DNA of 64,000 nucleotides from Planctomycetota bacterium (GTDB lineage Bacteria > Planctomycetota > UBA1135 > UBA2386): contig JAEUHR010000004.1 of assembly GCA_016794425.1 (NCBI GenBank), positions 48,750 to 112,749 of the forward strand, written 5' to 3'. The notes beneath the pieces are model-generated. The model saw only the letters and a program-made list of their open reading frames with translations, did no database searches and was not told the DNA's origin. The position numbers and the translations under genes were made by a program. Positions 1 to 9,313 of the stretch are shown here, piece after piece; position 1 is the first letter of the stretch; each line of letters begins with the position of its first letter.

Positions 1-779
1 CGCGCGTCGACGTGGCGCTGGCCGCGATCGAGGTCGTGGCGGGGCAGTTCGAGCAGTCGCTGCCGATGCGCGAGGCGGCGATCACGGCGATGCTGGCGCT
101 CTGCGCCGACTTCCCGGACCGCGTCGTCTACCGCCAGGAGGTCGACCTGATGCTGCACGACCTCGCCGTCGAACGGCAGCGCGCCGGCGACCCCGAAGGC
201 GCGCTCGAGGCGGCCAGCCGCGCGATCGCCGGCCACGAACAGCTGATCGGCGCGCGCACCGACGCGTTCGAGTACCTGTCGGAGCTCGCGATCTTCCTGC
301 ACCACCGCGGCTACCTGCGGGCGCAGACCGACGAGACCGAGGCCGGCGCCGACTTCACGCGGGCGGCCGAGCGGATCGAGGCGGTCGTGCACCAGCGGCC
401 GAACGACCTCGCGTTCCGCATGCAGGCCGGCCAGGTGCTGCAGTCGGCGGCGACCCACGCGGCGCGGCAGCAGCAGTGGCCGCGGGCCCGCGACACGTTC
501 CGGCGTGCGGCCCTGCACCTCGAGCACGTGCACGCGGCGGGTGGCCGGCGCGCGGCGGCGGCCGGACGCGTGCTGGCGCCGCTGTTGCAGAAGCGCGCGC
601 AGGCCGAGCTGCAGTGCCACGACTTCGACGGTGTGGTCGGCTGTCTGCGCCGGCTGCACGAACTCGCCGCCGTGCCGGTGCGCGAACTCGAGCGGCTCGG
701 GCGCGAGCTGCACGTCCTGGACCGCGAGGACTTCCGCACGCTGCTGCGTGACGCCGGTGCCAGCGGCAGCACGCGCTGA
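1..779 (+). CDS. C-terminal part of a TPR-repeat protein (5' end outside window)
   Basis: The reading frame is open to the left edge of the window, so this is the C-terminal part of a longer gene; the GTG at 12 is only the first possible start inside the window. About 255 residues are visible. They are almost entirely alpha-helical and alanine-rich, with spaced helix pairs such as ALEAASRAIAGHEQL and ARDTFRRAALHLEH that look like degenerate tetratricopeptide repeats. An ECF sigma factor gene starts 39 bp downstream on the same strand. In Planctomycetota, Ser/Thr protein kinases carrying C-terminal TPRs are commonly paired with ECF sigma genes, so this may be the tail of such a kinase. No kinase motif is visible here, so that identity is an inference. 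Confidence 0.7.
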   Translation, partial: RVDVALAAIEVVAGQFEQSLPMREAAITAMLALCADFPDRVVYRQEVDLMLHDLAVERQRAGDPEGALEAASRAIAGHEQLIGARTDAFEYLSELAIFLHHRGYLRAQTDETEAGADFTRAAERIEAVVHQRPNDLAFRMQAGQVLQSAATHAARQQQWPRARDTFRRAALHLEHVHAAGGRRAAAAGRVLAPLLQKRAQAELQCHDFDGVVGCLRRLHELAAVPVRELERLGRELHVLDREDFRTLLRDAGASGSTR

Positions 780-818
780 CCGCGGCAGCGGCCGGGTGCG
801 TGGTAGCATCCCGCCGCG

Positions 819-1388
819 ATGGCCGACGATCTGAACCAGTTGCTGCAGGCGGCCAGCCGCCACGACGCCGCCGCCGTGGCCACGCTGCTGCAGCAGCATC
901 TGCCAGCGCTGCGCGCGTTCGTGCGGCTGAAGGCCGGGCCGTCGCTGCTGGCGCGCGAGTCGTGCAGCGACCTGGCGCAGTCGGTGTGCCGCGACGTGCT
1001 GGAGAACGCCGACCGGTTCCGATTCGGCGGCGAGGCCGAGTTCCGCAAGTGGCTCTTCACGACCGCGATGCGCAAGATCGCCGACCGTGCCGAGCACTGG
1101 CGGGCCGGCAAGCGCGACCCGCGCCGCGAGCAGGGCGGCCTGGACGAGCAGGAGATTCAGGGCCTGCAGGGGCTGTGCACACCGAGCCGGCAGGCGGCGG
1201 CCCGCGAGGAGCTGGCGCGCGCCGAAGAGGCGTTCGCGACGCTCGCGCCCGAGAAGCAGGAGGTCGTGCTGATGGCGCGCCTGATGGGCATGAGCCACGC
1301 GCAGATCGCCGGCGAACTCGGCAAGACCGAGGTCGCGGTGCGGTCGATCCTCAGCCGGGCGCTGGCCGAACTGGCCGCGCGCCTGTGA
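819..1388 (+). CDS. ECF-type RNA polymerase sigma factor
   Basis: A 189-residue protein with the two-domain ECF sigma layout. A sigma-2-like segment lies at about residues 20-100 (SDLAQSVCRDVLENADRF, then FRKWLFTTAMRKIADR). A sigma-4 helix-turn-helix lies at about 125-185 (LAPEKQEVVLMARLMGMSH, then IAGELGKTEVAVRSILSRAL). It would direct RNA polymerase to a dedicated promoter set in the cytoplasm. The ATG at 819 gives the usual ECF length. It lies 39 bp after the TPR protein gene, probably in one transcript, which suggests that protein controls it. No anti-sigma gene is adjacent. lepA follows convergently. The family call is firm; the regulon is unknown. Confidence 0.92.
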   Translation: MADDLNQLLQAASRHDAAAVATLLQQHLPALRAFVRLKAGPSLLARESCSDLAQSVCRDVLENADRFRFGGEAEFRKWLFTTAMRKIADRAEHWRAGKRDPRREQGGLDEQEIQGLQGLCTPSRQAAAREELARAEEAFATLAPEKQEVVLMARLMGMSHAQIAGELGKTEVAVRSILSRALAELAARL

Positions 1389-1430
1389 CGGCGTGACGGC
1401 CGCGGCGGTCCCGCGCGAACGCGCGCGGCG

Positions 1431-3242
<1,812 letters not shown>

Positions 3243-3382
3243 GTTCGTTGCAGGCGACGCGGCGCGCCCGGCGGGCAAGAGGTCGGCCGGGGGCGCGCCA
3301 GGGTTGGCGGGCGGAGCATGTTAGCCCGGCGCCGGCACGGCCACCACGCCGGAACGCGCGGAACGGCGCCGCGGCGCGCCGT

Positions 3383-5029
3383 TCAGGCCGGTTCGCGCAC
3401 CAGCGAGTGCAGCCGCTGCCACAGTTCGCTCGGCGTGAACGGCTTCGGCAGCACCGGGATGTGCGGCGGCAGGCACGCGCCGCGTTCGGCATAGCCGGTG
3501 ACCAGCAGCACCGGCTGGTCCGGGACGAGATCGTGGATGTGGCCGACCAGTTCGACGCCGTCCATGCCGGGCATCAGCACGTCGCTGACGACCACGTCGA
3601 AGCGCCGTTGCGCCAGCGCCGCCAGCGCTTCGTCGCCCGAGCCCACGTCGACGACGTCGCAGCCCAGCGAACGCATGCCGGAGCCCATCGCGCGCCGAAC
3701 GGCGGTCTGGTCGTCGACCAGCAGCACCGTGGTCGGCCGGCCGTTCGCGCGCGGCGACGGGGCGTCGGCGACCGGTCGCGCGGCCTGCGGCTGCGCCGTG
3801 GTCACGGGCAGCGTCACGACGAAGGTCGAACCGCAGCCGGGCTGGCTGGTCACCGCGATGTCGCCGCCGAGGTGCGAGACGATGCCGTAGCAGATCGACA
3901 GGCCGAGGCCGGTGCTGCTCCCGTCGCGTTTGGTCGAGAACAACGGCTCGAACACGCGGGCGCGGACCTTGTCGTCCATGCCGATGCCGTCGTCGGTGAC
4001 CGCGAGCTCGGCCAGCCGGCCGCCGCCGGGCCGCGTGCGTTCGCCGACCGCGATCGTCAGGTGGCCGCCGCGCGGCATCGCATCGCGCGCATTGGCGACC
4101 AGGTTGCGCAGCACCTGCAGCAGCTGCGCGCGGTTCGCTTCGATCGGCAGCGACGCGGCCCGCTGGACGACCGCGAGCCGCACGTGTTCGCCGGCGAGGT
4201 GCGCCAGTGACTGGCGCGCCTCGGCGACCAGCGCGACCAGGTCGACGGCCTCGGTCTGCAGGGGCCGCGGCCGCGCGAAGTCGAGCAGCTGGCGCGTCAG
4301 GTCGCTGGCCTCACCGACCACGGCCAGCAGTTCTTCGGCCTGCGCGCGCACCGGCGAGCCGACCGGCGCCTCGAAGCGCAGCATGTCGGCATGCCCCATC
4401 ATCGCCGTCATCAGGTTGTTGAAGTCGTGGGCGATACCGCCGGCGAGCAGGCCGAGGCTCTCCATCTTGCGCGCCTGCAGCAGCCGCTGTTGGGTCGCCT
4501 CGCGCGACAGGAACGTGGCCAGCAGGTCGGCGACGGCGCGTGCGAACGGCAGCTCGGCGCGTTGCCAGTCGGTCGGCCGGTCGGCGTAGAGCATGAACTT
4601 GCCGAGCAGCCGGCCGCCCGCGACCAGCGGCAGGAATGCCAGCGCGGCGATGCCCTCGGCGGCGAACACCGCGGCCAGGTCGCACGTGACCGGATGCGTG
4701 CGCACGTCGTCGACCAGGATCTCGGCCGGCTCGAGGCAGTCCGGCGGCCACGGCGAATGCCCGTCGACGCGCGCCCGGTAGGTGTCGGACAGGCCGCGGA
4801 ACGCGCGGAACCGCATCGCGCCGGTCGGGTCGAGCGTCAGTACCGACGTGCGCTGCAGACCGGTGCCCTCGGCGAGTGCGTCGACGACTGCATCGAACAT
4901 CGGTTCGAGCCGGTCGGCGTTCGCCAGCGTGTGGCACAGCTGCACGATCCGCTGCAGTCGTTCGTGCTCGGTGGGCACGCCGGGCAGCAGGACCGTGCGT
5001 GACGACGCCGATCGGCCGGTCTCGGTCAT
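3383..5029 (-). CDS. Hybrid sensor histidine kinase: GAF, HisKA, HATPase, receiver
   Basis: A 548-residue soluble sensor kinase with no membrane segment. Residues about 25-175 form a GAF-type sensor domain. Residues 190-255 hold the dimerisation/phosphoacceptor helix with GGIAHDFNNLMTAMMGH, phosphoacceptor His201. The catalytic ATPase domain has its N box at NLVANARDAM (309-318), G1 at TDDGIGM and G2 at STGLGLSICYG. A C-terminal receiver domain (about 433-545) has the acidic pair Asp439/Asp440, phosphoacceptor Asp483 (VVSDVLMPGMDG) and Lys529 (LPKPF). The HDFNN motif places it with NtrB-like kinases that carry an attached receiver. No separate output regulator is adjacent, so the partner is unknown. 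The ATG at 5029 is the natural start. The domain architecture is certain; the stimulus is not. Confidence 0.95.
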   Translation of the reverse strand: MTETGRSASSRTVLLPGVPTEHERLQRIVQLCHTLANADRLEPMFDAVVDALAEGTGLQRTSVLTLDPTGAMRFRAFRGLSDTYRARVDGHSPWPPDCLEPAEILVDDVRTHPVTCDLAAVFAAEGIAALAFLPLVAGGRLLGKFMLYADRPTDWQRAELPFARAVADLLATFLSREATQQRLLQARKMESLGLLAGGIAHDFNNLMTAMMGHADMLRFEAPVGSPVRAQAEELLAVVGEASDLTRQLLDFARPRPLQTEAVDLVALVAEARQSLAHLAGEHVRLAVVQRAASLPIEANRAQLLQVLRNLVANARDAMPRGGHLTIAVGERTRPGGGRLAELAVTDDGIGMDDKVRARVFEPLFSTKRDGSSTGLGLSICYGIVSHLGGDIAVTSQPGCGSTFVVTLPVTTAQPQAARPVADAPSPRANGRPTTVLLVDDQTAVRRAMGSGMRSLGCDVVDVGSGDEALAALAQRRFDVVVSDVLMPGMDGVELVGHIHDLVPDQPVLLVTGYAERGACLPPHIPVLPKPFTPSELWQRLHSLVREPA

Positions 5030-5090
5030 CCCTGCATGTTACGCACCCGGTCGCCCCGGACATCGGCCCAGGCGTGGATCCGCGGCCGGC

Positions 5091-7109
5091 TCACGGTCCG
5101 AGGCGAAACGCGCGCGCCTCGATCGTCAGCGGCGCGTCGGCGTCGCTGTCGGCGTAGAGGCCGATGCGCGGGTCGCCGTTGTGCAGCAGCTTCGGGTCGA
5201 GTTTCAGCTCGGCGCCGGCACCGCGCAGCACGCAGCCTTGTGGCGTCCGGGCGAAGGCGATCGGCAGCCAGCCGTCCAGCTGCCACGCGTCGACCCGGAC
5301 CTTCACGCGGCGCAGTTCGGTCCACTTGCCCCCCGCGAACCTGTAGGCGTGCAGCCACAGGTCCTGGCGGTCGCGGCGCAGGAAGCCGGCCGCGTAGTCG
5401 TGCGGGCCGGCCGCGTCGAAGCACAGCCCGGCCGATGCCCCCGTCGCCGGCAGGCGCACGTGCACCGCGACTTCGGCCGGCGGCGGCATGTCGGCCTTGG
5501 ACATCAGCACGCTGAGCGAGCCTGGCGCGACGTCGATGCGTGCCGCCGGCCCTTCGACCGTCCATGCCGGGCTGCGGCTGTCGAGCAGCCGACCGTTCGC
5601 GAACCACTCGCGCAGCACCGCGCCGTCGTCGGCCGGCGGCGCCAGCTCGGCCGCGCGAGCGGTCGCCTGCGCGAGGTTCCACGCCTGCACGGCCTCGGTG
5701 GCGGCTTCGAGCCGCGCGGTCGTGCCGCCGGCGTCGAAGCGTGCGGCGGCCGCCACCAGCACGAAGGCCGCGCGTACCTGGCCGGCGGCGGCGTAGCGAT
5801 CGGCGAGCCCGACCAGCTGCGCCGCGGCCTCGAGCGCGGCCTTCTTGCGGCGGGCGGCCAGCGGGTCGGTCTGTTCGAGTTCCTGCTCGATCACCTTGTC
5901 GAGGCTGTCGCGCAGCCGGCCGGCGGGCATCTGGCGCACTTCGGCGAGGGCGCCGCGCAGGCGCCAGGCTGCCGCTTCGGCCTGCTTGTCGGCGCGCAGC
6001 TTCTTCGCGGCATCGACGGCACCGGCAATGGACTGCTGCAGCGCCGCGAGCCGCTGTTCGCGCAGTTCCTCGTCGGTGGGCTGGTCGGCGGGCAACGGAT
6101 CGATGCGCAGCGTGCGCAGCTGCAGCGCGCCGGCCGGCGTGTCGACGACGCCGATGCTGAGGCCGACGAGGCCGCGGGCCGGCTGCGGCCACGTCGCGGT
6201 GACCGCCGGCTCGCCGTCGAGCTGCAGCTGCACCTGCGTGCCGGCGACGCGCAGCGCGAGGCGGCGGAAGCCGTCGGTGGTCGCAGTCGGCCGCACCCAG
6301 TTGCCGGCCAGTTCGGTGACGGCCGGCGGCGGCGTGAACAGGCGCAGATAGTAGCCCTTCATCCGGGCGTCGAAGATGCACTCGGCGCGGGCGCCGTCGA
6401 CCGTGGCGTCGACGAAGCCGCCGAACACGATCGCGATGTTGTGCGGCTCGTCCGGCGCTTCGGGCCGGAACTCGAGCACGATCTCGTGGTCCTCGTGGCT
6501 GGCCTTCGTCATCCACATCGCCAGCGGTCCGTTGGCCGCCAGCGCCTCGGTCCGCAGCATCCCGTCGGCTTCGGTCCAGGTGCCGAACACGTGCAGCGTC
6601 GCGGTGCGCTGCAGCAGCGCCGCGGTCGCCACCTTCGGCGGCGCTGCCGGCACCGCCGGCGCGGTGGCGGCGGGCGTGGGCCGCGCAGCGAGCAACGCCG
6701 CTCGCGCCTTGTCGGCCTGGAAGCGGTCGTAGTGCTGCGCGACGTCGACGCGCGCGAGCGCCGTGTCGAACCACTTGCGGCCGCGGTAGGCCTGGGCGAG
6801 GTCGAGCTGCTGGCGGGCGATCGCCTCGAAGGCGCGGCGGCGGTCCGGCTCGATCGGGTCGACCTCGCGCAGCAGGTCCCACGCCGCCAGCCGCGTCGCG
6901 CCGCGCACCGGATCGTCGGCCAGCGTCGCCAGGGCCGCGAGGGCTTCCCAGGCCAGCAGCACGGCGGCCTCGCGGTCGCCCTTGCGTGCCTGTGCCTCGG
7001 CGCGAGCGACCAGCGGCACCGGGTCGGCCGCGGCCGGTTCGGCCGGAGCCTGGCCGACGAGCAGGGAACTTGCCGTCAACAGCATCGGGATCAGGCGGGC
7101 ACGCGGCAT
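5091..7109 (-). CDS. Secreted protein with two concanavalin/LamG-like domains and a helical linker
   Basis: Start ATG at 7109, preceded by a good Shine-Dalgarno (CAGGAGACGAACG before ATG). The 672-residue product begins with a signal peptide (MPRARLIPMLLTASSLLVG) followed by an Ala/Pro-rich segment with TPR-like helices. Two beta-rich regions, about residues 145-320 and 540-672, each look like a jelly-roll 'laminin G / 3-keto-disaccharide hydrolase' type domain (e.g. NIAIVFGGFVDATVDG, AGLCFDAAGPHDYAAGF, RIGLYADSDADAPLTIEARAF). They are joined by a charged helical stretch. It is probably a periplasmic or surface binding protein. Enzymatic activity cannot be claimed because no catalytic motif is evident. 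It is divergent from an ECF sigma gene across a 214-bp gap. Confidence 0.8.
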   Translation of the reverse strand: MPRARLIPMLLTASSLLVGQAPAEPAAADPVPLVARAEAQARKGDREAAVLLAWEALAALATLADDPVRGATRLAAWDLLREVDPIEPDRRRAFEAIARQQLDLAQAYRGRKWFDTALARVDVAQHYDRFQADKARAALLAARPTPAATAPAVPAAPPKVATAALLQRTATLHVFGTWTEADGMLRTEALAANGPLAMWMTKASHEDHEIVLEFRPEAPDEPHNIAIVFGGFVDATVDGARAECIFDARMKGYYLRLFTPPPAVTELAGNWVRPTATTDGFRRLALRVAGTQVQLQLDGEPAVTATWPQPARGLVGLSIGVVDTPAGALQLRTLRIDPLPADQPTDEELREQRLAALQQSIAGAVDAAKKLRADKQAEAAAWRLRGALAEVRQMPAGRLRDSLDKVIEQELEQTDPLAARRKKAALEAAAQLVGLADRYAAAGQVRAAFVLVAAAARFDAGGTTARLEAATEAVQAWNLAQATARAAELAPPADDGAVLREWFANGRLLDSRSPAWTVEGPAARIDVAPGSLSVLMSKADMPPPAEVAVHVRLPATGASAGLCFDAAGPHDYAAGFLRRDRQDLWLHAYRFAGGKWTELRRVKVRVDAWQLDGWLPIAFARTPQGCVLRGAGAELKLDPKLLHNGDPRIGLYADSDADAPLTIEARAFRLGP

Positions 7110-7323
7110 CGTTCGTCTCCTGCGAGAGCGGGCCATGCTAGGCAGCCGCGGGCACGGCAACCAGCCGCGCGGGAACAGGTTCGGGAGGGTGTCGGCGCCC
7201 GGACCGGAGTGGCGCGAGGGACTGGAACTGCCCTGCGACCGTGGCATCATCGCGCCGACGAGAAGAGGCCTGCTGAGATCCGGGCCTATTACCGACGCGC
7301 AGCCAAGCCGCGTCTCGCGACCC

Positions 7324-7890
7324 ATGACTGCGCCGGACCAACCAAAAGGGGACGAGGAGATCGTGGCGCTGATGCGAGCCGGCGAGCCGGGGGGCCTCGA
7401 GCTGCTGCTGACCGTGCATGGCGGCCGGGTCCGGGCGGTACTCGGTGCCATGCTCTGCATCGCCGACGACCACGCCGTCGAAGATGCAGTCTGCGATGCC
7501 GGTCTGGTGATGTTCCGACGTGCTCACAAGCTGGATCCGCAGCACAACCTGGGCGGCTACCTCTACGTGTCCGCGCGGCGCCTGCTGCGGCGACGCCTGA
7601 AGCGCACCAAGTGGTGGCACAAGCCACTCTGGGACGGCGCCGAAGAGCAGGTTGCTGCCCCGGCCGAGGGGATCACGCCGCCCGCCGGCCGGCTGGCCGA
7701 GCGCGTCCGCAAGGTGCTCGAGTGCCTGCCGACGGCCGAGCGCGAAGTCCTCGGCATCGACCTGGCGCACGACTTCCGGATCAAGGCCAAGGACGTCGCG
7801 CGGATGCTCGGCACCACGCAGAAGACCGTCTACTCGACTCGCAACCGCACCAAGGGCCGGCTGCAGCACCTGCTGCCGCCGCCCTCCTGA
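7324..7890 (+). CDS. ECF-type RNA polymerase sigma factor, short divergent member
   Basis: From the ATG at 7324 (MTAPDQPKGDEEIVAL) the product is 188 residues. A sigma-2-like N-terminal half (VEDAVCDAGLVMFRRAH, then LGGYLYVSARRLLRRRLKR) is followed by a sigma-4 HTH (CLPTAEREVLGIDLAHDF, then DVARMLGTTQKTVYSTRNR). Upstream in-frame starts exist but add sequence with no family resemblance. The gene lies 12 bp before a single-pass membrane protein with its own strong Shine-Dalgarno, so the two are likely co-transcribed and functionally paired. The divergent neighbour is the secreted lectin-like protein, a plausible target. The family call is good; the exact ECF group is undetermined. Confidence 0.88.
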   Translation: MTAPDQPKGDEEIVALMRAGEPGGLELLLTVHGGRVRAVLGAMLCIADDHAVEDAVCDAGLVMFRRAHKLDPQHNLGGYLYVSARRLLRRRLKRTKWWHKPLWDGAEEQVAAPAEGITPPAGRLAERVRKVLECLPTAEREVLGIDLAHDFRIKAKDVARMLGTTQKTVYSTRNRTKGRLQHLLPPPS

Positions 7891-7902
7891 CAGGAGGCTC
7901 GC

Positions 7903-8652
7903 ATGCACACTCCCGACGACGAACGGAACCACGCCGAGGCGATGCGCCGGCTGCTTGCCGACGCTGTGCCGGAAGTGCCGATCGCGGCGACCAAAGTGCG
8001 CGCGACCGCCGCGCGCGCCGTCGCCGAGGCGGCGGCCCGCCGCCGGTTCCGGCGCCTGGGGGCCGTGGCCGCCAGCGTCGCGGTCCTGGTGGCGCTGGTC
8101 GCTGGCTACCGCTGGCGTTGGAGCGGCGACCACATCGACGACTTGTCGTTCCGGCAGGCGATCGACATCACGCGCGTCGACGACGGGTACGAGAAGGGGC
8201 GGGTCCAGGCCGCCGCCGGCAAGGTCAGCATGGACATCACGCGCATGCTGTCGCGCTTGATCGAGCGGGGCGCGCTGACCGACGAACTGAAGGCGGCCAT
8301 GCTCGAGGCGCTGGACAGCCCCGTGCCCATCGCGGTGCCCTACGCATGGGGTGTGGAGGATCTGCGACGGAAGCTCGAGGCCGGCGTGGCCTTGATGCCC
8401 TCCGAAATGGCGCAGTTGAAGCAGGCCATCTACGCGGCGGTGCACACGATCCGTGCGCTCGGCGAACGCCGCGAGGACATGCGCGAAATCACGGATTCGA
8501 TCTGCTTCATGTTCCGCCGATACGTCACGGTCATCCCGATCGAGCGGGAGCAGGAACGGCTGCGCCAGAAGGAACCGCAGGCCGAAGGGGGCCTGCAGGA
8601 CCCGCAGAGCGTACGGGACCCGCAGGACCACGAGGACAAGAAGGACCTGTAG
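7903..8652 (+). CDS. Single-pass membrane protein paired with ECF sigma factor (candidate anti-sigma)
   Basis: 249 residues, ATG at 7903 with Shine-Dalgarno CAGGAGGCTCGC. A short Arg-rich cytoplasmic N-terminus of about 50 residues leads into one transmembrane helix (GAVAASVAVLVALVAGY, about 52-70). The rest, about 180 residues, would be extracytoplasmic and is helical, ending in a charged tail (QDPQSVRDPQDHEDKKDL). Position immediately behind an ECF sigma gene and this topology suggest an anti-sigma or regulator role. There is no zinc-binding HxxxCxxC motif, and the cytoplasmic part is short for a classical anti-sigma domain. The function is inferred from context only. Confidence 0.75.
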   Translation: MHTPDDERNHAEAMRRLLADAVPEVPIAATKVRATAARAVAEAAARRRFRRLGAVAASVAVLVALVAGYRWRWSGDHIDDLSFRQAIDITRVDDGYEKGRVQAAAGKVSMDITRMLSRLIERGALTDELKAAMLEALDSPVPIAVPYAWGVEDLRRKLEAGVALMPSEMAQLKQAIYAAVHTIRALGERREDMREITDSICFMFRRYVTVIPIEREQERLRQKEPQAEGGLQDPQSVRDPQDHEDKKDL

Positions 8653-8673
8653 CAGGCGCTGCCGGGGCGATCG

Positions 8674-9030
8674 CTACTGGATCGTCCGGAACTCGGGCGA
8701 GTGCCCCGGCGCCGTGAAGGTCGCGCTGCTCCAGCCGGCCGGCGGCATCCAGGTGATCGTCTGGCCGGCGGGGACCTCGACCGTGACCACTTGGCCGCCG
8801 GAGCCGGTGATCGTGACGGTCAGGTTGCCGGTGCCCGCGTGGCTGATCTTCGCGCCGACCCCCTGGCGGATGACGGCCGGCGGCTGGACGTCGAGGGTCG
8901 ACGTCGCGGGGCGCAGCACGAGGTCGCCGGACGTCGCCGCGGCCGGGTGGGCCAACGGCGCCGACAGCGCCACGCACAGCAGGGGAACGAACAGCTGCCG
9001 CAGCAGCGAGACAGTGATCTTGAGTTGCAT
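8674..9030 (-). CDS. Small secreted beta-rich protein of unknown function
   Basis: The ATG at 9030 was chosen over upstream codons because GGAGGAGG sits at ideal spacing before it. The 118-residue product has a signal peptide (MQLKITVSLLRQLFVPLLC... to about residue 33, AAATSG) and a compact Thr/Ser/Gly-rich beta domain (LTVTITGSGGQVVTVEVPAG, then ITWMPPAGWSSATF). The pattern resembles a small Ig-like or single-domain adhesive protein. No known family is recognised. It is convergent with the membrane protein gene of the ECF pair, 21 bp away. Confidence 0.75.
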   Translation of the reverse strand: MQLKITVSLLRQLFVPLLCVALSAPLAHPAAATSGDLVLRPATSTLDVQPPAVIRQGVGAKISHAGTGNLTVTITGSGGQVVTVEVPAGQTITWMPPAGWSSATFTAPGHSPEFRTIQ

Positions 9031-9073
9031 GTGTGCCTCCTCCGACTGCGTCGGAGTCACACCTGCAGGGGGC

Positions 9074-9103
9074 TGCCGCCGGGACCCGGAACCGGATTCG
9101 CGC
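9074..9103 (+). repeat. Intergenic 30-bp motif, copy 1
   Basis: A 30-bp stretch beginning TGCCGCCGGGAC and ending TTCGCGC that recurs with 27 of 30 identical positions at 26385-26414. Both copies are intergenic and lie upstream of a plus-strand gene. The function is unknown; it could be a shared regulatory site or a remnant of a small dispersed repeat. Confidence 0.5.
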
Positions 9104-9313
9104 GCCGGACCGTGGCGATTTCTTGTTGAGACCCGCGGCTATTGCCGGTGAAGACACGTTCTTCGCTCGGACTTCGGGACCGGCGGAAGAAGGAGAGTCA
9201 TCCTCGCGCGGGTGGGCGATCGCCCCCGCGCGAGGTCCGGCGCCGCGGGATTCGGTGTCGGCGATGGAACGGCTGGTCGTCGCTCGGTTGGCCGCTATCG
9301 TTCCGCCTCCACG

